Of a stretch of DNA of 13,360 nucleotides, positions 1 to 6,326 are shown one piece after another. A program made the translations under genes and the position numbers. The DNA comes from an uncultured Lachnospiraceae bacterium (GTDB taxonomy: Bacteria > Bacillota > Clostridia > Lachnospirales > Lachnospiraceae). Positions within the stretch are counted from its first letter, which is position 1. The number at the start of each line of letters is the position of its first letter. The notes beneath the pieces are model-generated. The model was not told the origin of the DNA and did no database searches. It was given only the letters and a program-made list of their open reading frames with translations. The stretch is from assembly GCA_910588285.1 (NCBI GenBank), contig CAJUQB010000119.1, forward strand, positions 1 through 13,360, read 5' to 3'.

Positions 1-7
1 CTTCTAT

Positions 8-36
8 AGTATATCAGGTGCTTTTGATTTTGTCAA
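8..36 (-). promoter_or_regulatory. sigma-A promoter reading left, out of the window
   Basis: On the minus strand the sequence reads TTGACA (31-36), a 17-nt spacer, then TATACT (8-13). A TG one base upstream of the -10 adds an extended -10. This is close to consensus for the housekeeping sigma factor. It should start transcription at about position 1 or just beyond, so it serves a minus-strand gene that lies outside this window. Confidence 0.7.
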
Positions 37-145
37 CAACTTTTTTACATTTTTTTCATTTTATTTTTTGATTTTTATTTTCAAGTCTCTTTCATACATA
101 TTGCATCGATAATCTATCTCTATCATACAACTGTCTCACAGAAAG

Positions 146-178
146 AAACCCTACCGCTTGTCTGCGCGGTAGGGTTTT
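146..178. terminator. 12-bp hairpin, probable terminator of the cvpA operon
   Basis: AAACCCTACCGC (146-157) pairs perfectly with GCGGTAGGGTTT (166-177) around an 8-nt loop. On the minus strand it lies about 115 nt after the stop of the CvpA-family gene and is followed by TTTCTTTCT. On the plus strand it is followed by TTTTAT. Termination on either strand is plausible, but both T-tracts are imperfect. A promoter-like sequence reads straight into it on the minus strand, so a leader or attenuator role is an alternative. Confidence 0.6.
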
Positions 179-207
179 ATAATACCACCTTTATTTTCCA
201 CTGTCAA
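179..207 (-). promoter_or_regulatory. second leftward sigma-A-like promoter, abutting the hairpin
   Basis: On the minus strand TTGACA (202-207) is followed by 17 nt and TATTAT (179-184), with TGG directly before the -10 (extended -10). Predicted initiation is near 172, inside the right arm of the hairpin at 146-177, so such a transcript would begin in the hairpin. The match is strong, but activity is inferred from sequence only. Confidence 0.5.
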
Positions 208-293
208 CACTTTTTTTACAAAATTTTCACCTATTTTTCTCAATTTTATACGCCTTTCTATATCTTGTGGTATTCAAAATCAGTGACCACAAT

Positions 294-1010
294 TTATCCA
301 AAGATGAGATTTACAAGATAAACAATTCCGTTATGCTGATACAGAAAGGTCAGCAGCCTGCTTTCCTGAATACTGGCCATTGCCTGCTGCCCCCACTGGC
401 TGGTGCAGGCAAGCGTAATGATGAATAACAGCGCCCACACGGCCAGAAGACCCTCCGCCAGTCCGGCTGCTGCCCCCAGGATCCGGTTGATCCCCTTCAG
501 CACAGGAAGCTTGGCCACAATATCCAACAGATGGATCGCAATTTTTAAGATAATGCCTACCAGCGTAAATGTTACCACAAAGGAAATTCCACTCAGTATC
601 AGATCCCCCAGATATGTACCCACCTCCTGATACATCCCGGTATCCTCCAGGGCGCGGTCCAGTGCACCGGCTGTTTTCTCTGCAAGCTGCTCTCCCCATT
701 GGGCCGGCAGCTGTATCCCTCCCTGACGCTCTGCTGCCGCCAGCTGTTCCCTGGCCTCCCCCTGCACCTGCTCCTGGGCGATCTCCCGGACCAATTCCGC
801 ACACCGCTGGGATATCTGCTCCTGCAGCGGCGTATGTTCCCGCAAAAAGCTGTTCATATAGGGCGACAGCCACGATACCAGCAGCACCATAACTACCAGC
901 GCCACAAGGGAAAACGCCACCCGTATGAACCCTCTCCAATATCCCCACAGGGTAAATAATGCCATAATAATCAATACTACAATTAACAATAAATTCAAGC
1001 TCTGTCCCAT
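294..1010 (-). CDS. CvpA family membrane protein
   Basis: 238 residues with the CvpA layout: two N-terminal hydrophobic segments (about 8-25 and 28-48) and two more in the C-terminal half (about 137-160 and 183-205). The conserved LKGINRILGAAAGLAEGLL stretch before the last segment is the family signature. E. coli CvpA is linked to colicin V production and envelope tolerance; the biochemical role is not settled. The loop between segments 2 and 3 (about 50-130) is long, charged and rich in Glu/Gln, and likely helical. The gene is last in a three-gene minus-strand operon, 14 nt after the DUF5711 stop. The ATG at 1008-1010 has a modest purine-rich site (AAGGG) about 10 nt upstream, which suits translation coupled to the preceding gene. 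Family call is firm; function is not. Confidence 0.85.
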   Translation of the reverse strand: MGQSLNLLLIVVLIIMALFTLWGYWRGFIRVAFSLVALVVMVLLVSWLSPYMNSFLREHTPLQEQISQRCAELVREIAQEQVQGEAREQLAAAERQGGIQLPAQWGEQLAEKTAGALDRALEDTGMYQEVGTYLGDLILSGISFVVTFTLVGIILKIAIHLLDIVAKLPVLKGINRILGAAAGLAEGLLAVWALLFIITLACTSQWGQQAMASIQESRLLTFLYQHNGIVYLVNLIFG

Positions 1011-1024
1011 TGCTGTCCAACCCT

Positions 1025-2206
1025 TTATTTCAGTAAAATTTTTTCTGTTGCTCCTTCTTTCAGGAGGATATACTTATGCCCGCTCTGATGTATCAGGCCG
1101 TAAATATCCTCTTCAAAGTTACTGTGAAAACGCAGCTTTCCCCGTACATTGTATATCGAGCATTCCAAATTATTCAAAATGCAGATTTCATCATTCTGTA
1201 ATAAGGATATGCTTTCATATTCCATGGAAAATGGAATCTGCTGCTCCCGCGTGCCTTTCGTATTATAGAGATCTATGAGGTAGCTGTCCTTGGAATTCTC
1301 ATTCTCATATACCAGCCCCACATAGTGTCCATTGTAGAAGAGGCTTCTGATCTCCTGCTCCAGCTCTATCTTCTGTGTCTCCACCGGCTTCTGATTTCCT
1401 TCATAAAATATCATTCCGGTATCTCCCACAGCTACAGCAATGTCATTGGTCAAAAATTCCACCTTGGGGATCACCCGGTCGCTGTAGGAATAGCTGCTCA
1501 CAATATTGTCTATCTCGTTCTGCCCAACAGAGCCGAAATTATAAAACAACACCGTGCTTTTCACAATGCCTTCATTTAAATCCAGCATAGACACTGCCAT
1601 TTTTCTTCCGTCATTGGATACCGCAATGCTTAAGGGATATCCCATCTTCTTTGTGTGAAGCTCTCCCTCTGCCAGATAATTCCCGTCCCGGTCATACAGC
1701 TCAATATAGCCGGTGCCGTTCTCCTGCATGAGCACTGCGATCATCCCCTGATTGGCCACCTGAATCTGGCTGATGGGCCGCCGTGTCTCCACACTGCCCC
1801 GGGGGCCCTCTGTATCCATAATATAGATCCGTTTCCCATCACGGTCCGCAATTGCAACATAATTCTCACAGATATCCACCATTGGCGACTGCATCTCATA
1901 GGTCTGGCTCCAAATCTGCCGGTTCCCTGTGTCAAGACAGGAAACGCCGTCATAGCTGTATTTTAAAATATTGCCTCCAAAGGCCTCGAATCTGCTCCCG
2001 TCCGAATCCGACCGTTCCGCCCGTTCCAATACCTGATACTCTGTATATGTAGTATTCTCATAAATATAATACAGGCATCCCGCCACGATCAGCAAAAACA
2101 CTGCCACTGCCAATACCAGCTTAAGTATTCTCATCCTGTGGACTTTTATCTTCTCTTCCAGCTGGTCTACCTGCTGCTCCACCAACTGGTATGGTCTGTT
2201 GGACAA
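1025..2206 (-). CDS. DUF5711 family protein, single-pass membrane, propeller-like ectodomain
   Basis: 393 residues. Residues 1-27 are charged and heptad-like (short coiled coil), 28-49 form one membrane segment, and the rest is predicted outside the cell. The ectodomain has repeating beta-strand stretches with blade-like turns (for example DRDGKRIYIMDTEG and ELYDRDGNYLAEGEL), resembling a degenerate beta-propeller. It matches my memory of DUF5711 proteins of Clostridia, which have no assigned function. No catalytic motif is visible. The start is TTG (2204-2206), chosen because GGAGGG lies 7 nt upstream and the next residues run straight into the coiled coil. It sits 93 nt after the LysM gene and 14 nt before the CvpA-family gene, so the three probably act together at the envelope (inference). 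Confidence 0.75.
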   Translation of the reverse strand: MSNRPYQLVEQQVDQLEEKIKVHRMRILKLVLAVAVFLLIVAGCLYYIYENTTYTEYQVLERAERSDSDGSRFEAFGGNILKYSYDGVSCLDTGNRQIWSQTYEMQSPMVDICENYVAIADRDGKRIYIMDTEGPRGSVETRRPISQIQVANQGMIAVLMQENGTGYIELYDRDGNYLAEGELHTKKMGYPLSIAVSNDGRKMAVSMLDLNEGIVKSTVLFYNFGSVGQNEIDNIVSSYSYSDRVIPKVEFLTNDIAVAVGDTGMIFYEGNQKPVETQKIELEQEIRSLFYNGHYVGLVYENENSKDSYLIDLYNTKGTREQQIPFSMEYESISLLQNDEICILNNLECSIYNVRGKLRFHSNFEEDIYGLIHQSGHKYILLKEGATEKILLK

Positions 2207-2278
2207 TCTGCTTCCCTCCAGTTATGCTCTTTCCTCCCGCTATCGTGTATTTGAATCCTCTAACACGCTATAGTGCTC

Positions 2279-2307
2279 ATTGTATCACACTTTATCCTAT
2301 TAAGGAA
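2279..2307 (-). promoter_or_regulatory. possible internal promoter before the DUF5711 gene
   Basis: On the minus strand TACAAT (2279-2284) is preceded by TGA, an extended -10. The -35 position (2302-2307) matches poorly. Initiation near 2272 would give a leader of about 65 nt. In that leader CTAT-AG-CGTGT can pair with ACACG-ATAG. It may give the two distal genes a supply independent of the LysM gene. Weak evidence. Confidence 0.3.
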
Positions 2308-3805
2308 GTATCAGTTTCTGGCCTGCCTGAATTTTATCCACATCCTCAATCTTGTTCACCTCACACAGCTTCTCCATCATATCCCTGTCCGGATAGATGC
2401 GGCGGCAGATATCTTCCAGGTGATCCCCGGGCTGCACCACATAATACCCCTGCTCCAGATAGGCCATGGCCTCCTGGCTGGCTGCGTCTTTCTGGGACTG
2501 ATCCCCGGGCTGCCCGCTTCCTCCCTCTGAAGACCCTTGCTGCCCTGACGCATCCGCCTGCCCCTGATCGGCTCCTCCCTGGGAAGACCCCGGCTGCCCT
2601 GACGCATCCGCCTGCCCCTGATCGGCTCCTCCCTCCGAAGACCCCGGCTGCCCTGACGCATCCCCATCTCCTGGCTGCCCGCTTCCTTCCGCAGAAGACC
2701 CTTGCTGCCCTGACGCATCCGCCTGTCCCTGATCCGGCGCCGGGCTGCTGCCCTCCGGCGCTGCATCCTCCTGGGCGTTCACCATGCCCGGCATATTCCG
2801 GACAGTCACCTGCCCCTTGGACTGCTCCTTCTGCTGCTCCTCCAGGGGCTTAGAAACCATGGACAGCACCTCCTCCATCTCCTTCATTTTCTGGTAGCTG
2901 TTGAGGTGGACTACCCCGCTGATGCACACTGCAACCAGGACTGCTGTGGCAGCTCCGTATAAAAACATGTTTTTCCTGTCTGCCGCTTCCTTTCTTCCCC
3001 GCTCCCGCAGCATGCTGCGATAATTTCCAATGGCTGTGTCTGTCTCCCGCTTCTTCCCCTCCGGCGCTTCCTCCATACTCCACGCTTCCATGCTCTCGGT
3101 CTGGGGCGCCTTCTGAGATGCCTGCTCTGCCTGCTCTCCCTCCGGCTCCCGCTTTCCCTCCTCTTTTGGGAAGCCCTCTGTCAGCTCCTGAATGCCCCCC
3201 TGCTCTTCCCGGTTCCGCTCCCGCTGGCATACCATGTACTCCTGCATGGACAAATTTTTTTCATAGTAAACATAATATCCCTCCTTCTTCTGGAAGCTCC
3301 CCTGCTCATAGGCATAGAAGAGATCCTCCCCCTCCTCCGGATCCCACAGATACAACACCTTGTCCCGTCCGGAAAAATATTTTCGCTGGGCAGCCTCCAC
3401 GGTGTGGGAAATTTTCAGCGGAAAGCCGGGCCGTCCCAGGAACCAGCCCACGATGATCATCTGATCAAAATACTCTTTCATTTCCTGATAAATATATTGC
3501 CAGCAGCTCTCGTCAAACACGATTCCATCCTGCTGGAAAATAAAATCCTCACAGTTGACTGCCCCCTCGATAAAGGTGTAACGGATGTCCTGGGACACCT
3601 CGCTTCTTCCCAGCAAAATCGCTGCCCGCTGTTTCTGATCCCGAAAAAGCAGGGAGGAATGCAGGTAGGTATGTACATAATCCTCAATATATATTTTATG
3701 GCGTCCCCGGGGGCTTCCAATCTGTCGTATATTTTTGGGCGGCTTTACAATCACATTTTCTTCCGCCTGGTCCGGTGTATGGTAGGTTATTTCAATCACT
3801 GTCAT
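2300..3805 (-). CDS. membrane-anchored LysM protein with JAMM/MPN-like N-terminal domain
   Basis: 501 residues from the ATG at 3803-3805, which has GGAAAGG about 4 nt upstream; an in-frame ATG at 3925 lies in the upstream gene's terminator and was not used. Order: N-terminal globular domain (about 35-185), charged linker (195-275), one membrane segment (280-300) preceded by basic residues, helical stretch (303-330), Gly/Ser/Gln/Asp-rich repeats (355-433), and a LysM domain (about 455-501: YYVVQPGDHLEDICRRIYP and a terminal AGQKLILP). LysM binds peptidoglycan glycans, so the C-terminus should reach the wall and the N-terminus stay cytoplasmic. The N-terminal domain resembles a JAMM/MPN fold: AAILLGR (61-67), VGWFLGRPGF (119-128), then S133 and KYF (142-144). 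The metal-binding His pair, acidic residue and Glu are absent, so it would be inactive. First gene of the operon with DUF5711 and CvpA-family genes. LysM call firm; the MPN call is my alignment by eye. Confidence 0.8.
   Translation of the reverse strand: MTVIEITYHTPDQAEENVIVKPPKNIRQIGSPRGRHKIYIEDYVHTYLHSSLLFRDQKQRAAILLGRSEVSQDIRYTFIEGAVNCEDFIFQQDGIVFDESCWQYIYQEMKEYFDQMIIVGWFLGRPGFPLKISHTVEAAQRKYFSGRDKVLYLWDPEEGEDLFYAYEQGSFQKKEGYYVYYEKNLSMQEYMVCQRERNREEQGGIQELTEGFPKEEGKREPEGEQAEQASQKAPQTESMEAWSMEEAPEGKKRETDTAIGNYRSMLRERGRKEAADRKNMFLYGAATAVLVAVCISGVVHLNSYQKMKEMEEVLSMVSKPLEEQQKEQSKGQVTVRNMPGMVNAQEDAAPEGSSPAPDQGQADASGQQGSSAEGSGQPGDGDASGQPGSSEGGADQGQADASGQPGSSQGGADQGQADASGQQGSSEGGSGQPGDQSQKDAASQEAMAYLEQGYYVVQPGDHLEDICRRIYPDRDMMEKLCEVNKIEDVDKIQAGQKLILP
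2541..2736 (-). repeat. 54-bp in-frame tandem repeats in the LysM gene linker
   Basis: The sequence TGCCCTGACGCATCC recurs at 2541, 2595, 2649 and 2706 on the plus strand: spacings of 54, 54 and 57 bases, all multiples of three. It encodes a roughly 18-residue unit of the type DQGQADASGQPGSSxGGA, about four copies at residues 355-433. The first two copies are nearly identical at nucleotide level, which points to recent expansion and possible length variation between strains. The likely role is a flexible spacer between membrane and LysM. Confidence 0.85.
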
Positions 3806-3827
3806 CACCCTTTCCTTTTTGCACTTT

Positions 3828-3836
3828 ATACTAGCA
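3828..3836 (-). promoter_or_regulatory. extended -10 promoter of the LysM/DUF5711/cvpA operon
   Basis: On the minus strand TGC-TAGTAT (TAGTAT at 3828-3833) forms an extended -10. No good -35 lies 17 nt upstream. Initiation near 3821 would leave a leader of about 16 nt holding the GGAAAGG ribosome site. It sits between the oxidoreductase terminator and the operon start, where a promoter is expected. Confidence 0.45.
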
Positions 3837-3902
3837 TATCGGAGCGGGATTTTTTGACAGTTCTTGTCCTGGTTTTCGGTTTTTTCTTCGACAGAAGCAG
3901 AC

Positions 3903-3941
3903 AAAGGGGCGCAGAGCAAAAACACTGCTCTGCGCCCCTTT
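3903..3941 (-). terminator. 16-bp-stem terminator of the oxidoreductase gene
   Basis: AAAGGGGCGCAGAGCA (3903-3918) pairs perfectly with TGCTCTGCGCCCCTTT (3926-3941) around a 7-nt loop. The hairpin starts 6 nt after the oxidoreductase stop codon on the minus strand and is followed by TTTGTCTGCTTCT. It separates that gene from the envelope operon downstream. Confidence 0.85.
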
Positions 3942-3947
3942 ATCCGG

Positions 3948-5972
3948 CTACAGGATCTCCATGGCGGCTGTCCAGCCTTCTCTCACAGCATCGCCAATCT
4001 GCCTTGCCTTCACACAGTCTCCAATCTCCCACATGGGAACATGGATGGCTGCCTGCAATTCCTCTGTACCCCTGGCCCTGCGTCCCATGGCATTTACCAC
4101 CGAATCGGCCTTCAGGGTGATCTCCCTGCCGTTCTGCTCTGCCACAACAAAGTCTTTGCCAACCTTTATTACCTTGGCATTTACTTCGTATTTGCCGCCC
4201 TTCTGGTCAATGAAATCATGGACAGCAGTCCGGTATAAGCCGGTCACCTCCGGCATCAGGCATTCCTGCATTTCCACAATGGTGGTTTCCATGCCATGGT
4301 CAATATAGTCTGCTACTGCCTCGCAGCCTACCAGACCGCCTCCCAGCACAATGGTGCTGCTGCCAAGCCCCTGGAAGTCAGAAGCATAAGCCTCCATGGC
4401 TGTCACCGCATGCTCAATCCCCTCAATCGGAAGGATCAGATCCTCGGAACCGACTGCCAGAATCACTGCTTCCGGCTCAAGCTCCGCTATGAGCTCTGGG
4501 GTCACCTCACAGTTCAGGCGGATTTCCACCGGCCGTTTTTCCACCTCCCGGATCAACAGATCCTTAAAGTTGCGAATATCTATCTTGTGATCCGTATGCT
4601 CGGTAAAGTTGATCAGCCCGCCCAGCACATCTGCCTTCTCGCACAGAATTACCCTGTGCCCTCTGTCCGCTGCCGTGATTGCTGCCTGCATACCGCCGCA
4701 GCCGCCGCCGATCACCAATACCCTGCGGCTGGCCTCCGGCACAGGCATCAGCTCCGGCATTACCTTGTGGTGGGAAGCCGGCCACACGGAGTCCGGGTTG
4801 ATGGTACAGGAATCCAGGGGCGGGAATTTAACGGTCCATTTCTCCGTCTCATGCTCTCCGGAGGGACCCGGATAGCATCTGCCGCACCGCAGACAGCGGC
4901 GGATCTCATCCGCACGTCCCTCTGCCGCCTTGTTGGGGAAGGCAGGGTCTGCAAAGAACTGCCGTCCAAAGGAAACCATATCCACCTTACCTGATGCAAT
5001 GGCCTCCTCCGCCTGCTCCGGGGAATTCAGCCCGCCTACCACTGCCACCGGAACAGATACGTTCTGCTTGATGACAGAGGCATTTTCAATATTTGCCCCA
5101 TGGGGCGCATAAGCTGTGGTAAATTCCCAGCTTCGGGAGGAGCTGAGATAATGGCCGCAGGATACATGGATCATATCTATGTAGGGCTCGCACATTTTAC
5201 AATATGCAATGGTATCCGCCAGCTCCAGGCCCCCCTCAAGATGCTCGGAGCCGCTGACGCGGATCTCAATCATAAAGTCCGGCCCCATGGCCTCCCGAAT
5301 GGCAGACAACAGCTCGATGGTAAATCTTGCCCTGTTCTCAAAGGAGCCGCCGTATTCGTCCTCCCGCTTGTTGAACATGGTCGATAAAAACTGGGCCGGA
5401 AGCCATCCGTGCCCGCAATGGATCATAATGCCTTCCCACCCGGCATCCCGGAACCATTTACAGGCCTCAATGTGCTCCTCAATATGCTCCTGAATCTCCT
5501 CCTTTGTAAAAGCGTCCACATGGGTGATTCCATCCTCAAGATCCTTCTCTGAGGGCCCCTTGGGATTGATGCCGTCGCCGATATAGGTCTTGATCTCCCC
5601 TGTGGAAAGCAGCTCTCCGATGGGCAGCGCACCGTGGCTTTTAATCATCTCCGCTGTCTTTTTCGTAATCTGAAAAATCTCGTCGTCCCTGGAAGAAAAA
5701 TCAATGTCCGGCTCAAAGGGGAAACGCTTGCAATAGGTGTGATTTGGGCTTAATTCCCCCAGCACAACGCTTCCTGCGCCCCCTGCCGCCTTGGCCTCCA
5801 GCATACGGAAGGCCCGCTCCGGCATTGGCGGATAATAGCCGAATGCATCTGCTTCGATATAATGCTCAAAGGCAAATAAAGCCGGCGCAGCCTCAATCCG
5901 GTTCTTGATGGTCTTTGTACCTACCTGAATCGGGCTGAACAAATGGGGAAAGTACTTGTTTGCTTCTGACAT
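3948..5972 (-). CDS. NADH:flavin oxidoreductase / 2,4-dienoyl-CoA reductase family (FMN, 4Fe-4S, FAD)
   Basis: 674 residues, the usual size for this three-cofactor family (FadH, BaiCD/BaiH-like, trimethylamine dehydrogenase). Residues 1-350 form an Old Yellow Enzyme TIM barrel with GIMIHCGHGW (181-190), QFLS (194-197) and the EYGGSFENRARF block (206-217). The iron-sulfur ligands are C360, C363, C366 and C389; the gap before the last Cys is longer than the usual 11-12 residues. The C-terminal part holds dinucleotide motifs VIGGGCGG (420-427) and IVLGGGLVGC (541-550). Members reduce activated C=C bonds with NAD(P)H, or oxidatively demethylate amines; the substrate cannot be read here. H185 and H188 are kept, but the family's usual proton-donating Tyr position holds Trp190. 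The ATG at 5970-5972 follows GAGAGGAGA. Own promoter and terminator: monocistronic. Soluble cytoplasmic enzyme. Confidence 0.9.
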   Translation of the reverse strand: MSEANKYFPHLFSPIQVGTKTIKNRIEAAPALFAFEHYIEADAFGYYPPMPERAFRMLEAKAAGGAGSVVLGELSPNHTYCKRFPFEPDIDFSSRDDEIFQITKKTAEMIKSHGALPIGELLSTGEIKTYIGDGINPKGPSEKDLEDGITHVDAFTKEEIQEHIEEHIEACKWFRDAGWEGIMIHCGHGWLPAQFLSTMFNKREDEYGGSFENRARFTIELLSAIREAMGPDFMIEIRVSGSEHLEGGLELADTIAYCKMCEPYIDMIHVSCGHYLSSSRSWEFTTAYAPHGANIENASVIKQNVSVPVAVVGGLNSPEQAEEAIASGKVDMVSFGRQFFADPAFPNKAAEGRADEIRRCLRCGRCYPGPSGEHETEKWTVKFPPLDSCTINPDSVWPASHHKVMPELMPVPEASRRVLVIGGGCGGMQAAITAADRGHRVILCEKADVLGGLINFTEHTDHKIDIRNFKDLLIREVEKRPVEIRLNCEVTPELIAELEPEAVILAVGSEDLILPIEGIEHAVTAMEAYASDFQGLGSSTIVLGGGLVGCEAVADYIDHGMETTIVEMQECLMPEVTGLYRTAVHDFIDQKGGKYEVNAKVIKVGKDFVVAEQNGREITLKADSVVNAMGRRARGTEELQAAIHVPMWEIGDCVKARQIGDAVREGWTAAMEIL

Positions 5973-6002
5973 AAAAACAATCTCCTCTCATATTTTCTTG
6001 GT

Positions 6003-6056
6003 ATATTTTAATTCTTTGATTCGCTCTTTTTCTTTTTTTTCTCTTTTTTTCTCTTA
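6003..6056 (-). other. polypurine leader of the oxidoreductase mRNA
   Basis: On the minus strand the stretch between the predicted start site (near 6055) and the ribosome site is almost all A and G, with repeated GAAAAA/GAGAAAAA blocks. It gives an unstructured 5' leader of roughly 80 nt. No known riboswitch fold is recognised. Together with the promoter, terminator and MITE entries this accounts for the gene-free stretch 5973-6326. Confidence 0.4.
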
Positions 6057-6061
6057 TGGAT

Positions 6062-6090
6062 ATCATAGCAAAATTCTTACTTTCTGTATA
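6062..6090 (-). promoter_or_regulatory. promoter of the oxidoreductase gene
   Basis: On the minus strand TATACA (6085-6090) is followed by 17 nt and TATGAT (6062-6067), with TGC directly before the -10. Four of six -35 bases and five of six -10 bases match consensus, plus an extended -10. Initiation near 6055. Confidence 0.6.
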
Positions 6091-6098
6091 CCACCAAT

Positions 6099-6138
6099 AA
6101 AAAAGGGATTCGTTGTTTAAACAACGGATCCCTTTTTT
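6099..6138. terminator. bidirectional-looking terminator, displaced end of the transketolase operon
   Basis: A 40-nt near-perfect palindrome. AAAAAAGGGAT and CGTTGTTT (6099-6118) pair with AAACAACG and ATCCCTTTTTT (6119-6138), with one non-Watson-Crick position (6110 and 6127). Both strands end in a run of six T. On the minus strand it is the first strong terminator after the transketolase C gene (stop at 6327), but the MITE-like element lies between them. Confidence 0.8.
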
Positions 6139-6144
6139 GTGTTG

Positions 6145-6152
6145 CTTATCCA
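6145..6152. repeat. left target-site duplication CTTATCCA
   Basis: CTTATCCA ends at the base before the left inverted end of the element at 6153. An identical copy starts at the base after its right end (6300-6307). A perfect 8-bp match exactly at both edges is what transposition leaves. Confidence 0.75.
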
Positions 6153-6299
6153 GTTACTATTCACGGCCCGAGGGGCCGCTCATAGCAACGATTCGGGGCG
6201 ATATTTAAAGTTTTGCTACGCAAAAATCGCCCCTCACTCCTGAATCATGTTCTCACGGAATGCGCAGCTAGTGCGCATTCCTGACCCATGAAAAGTAAC
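6153..6299. mobile_element. 147-bp MITE-like element with three hairpins
   Basis: The ends are inverted repeats: GTTACTATTCACGG (6153-6166) against the complement of 6286-6299, GTTACTTTTCATGG, 12 of 14 identical. An 8-bp direct repeat, CTTATCCA, abuts both ends. Inside are three hairpins: CGGCCC/GGGCCG (6164-6178); GATTC+GGGGCGAT with ATCGCCCC+GAATC (6190-6246), nested around TTTTGC/GCAAAA; and GGAATGCGCA/TGCGCATTCC (6257-6281). No reading frame for a transposase fits, so mobility would need a related transposase elsewhere. IS66, ISL3, IS256 and IS1595 families make duplications of about 8 bp; the parent cannot be named from this. It sits 27 bp beyond the transketolase C stop. Confidence 0.75.
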
Positions 6300-6307
6300 C
6301 TTATCCA
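6300..6307. repeat. right target-site duplication CTTATCCA
   Basis: Identical to 6145-6152 and directly adjacent to the right inverted end of the MITE-like element. Removing 6153-6307 restores one uninterrupted CTTATCCA. Confidence 0.75.
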
Positions 6308-6326
6308 CACTTCTTATCATGAGATT

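Noticed and set aside
2541..2736. Possible CRISPR-like repeats
   Set aside because: Units are directly tandem, in frame and without spacers; they encode a low-complexity linker.
2191..2853. Long proline-rich reading frame on the plus strand with repeats
   Set aside because: It is antisense to the LysM gene; the apparent repeats are the 54-bp coding repeats read backwards, and no ribosome site or family match is seen.
3806..3925. Upstream ATG that would extend the LysM protein by 40 residues
   Set aside because: It starts inside the loop of the oxidoreductase terminator, while the ATG at 3803-3805 has a good ribosome site and an extended -10 just upstream.
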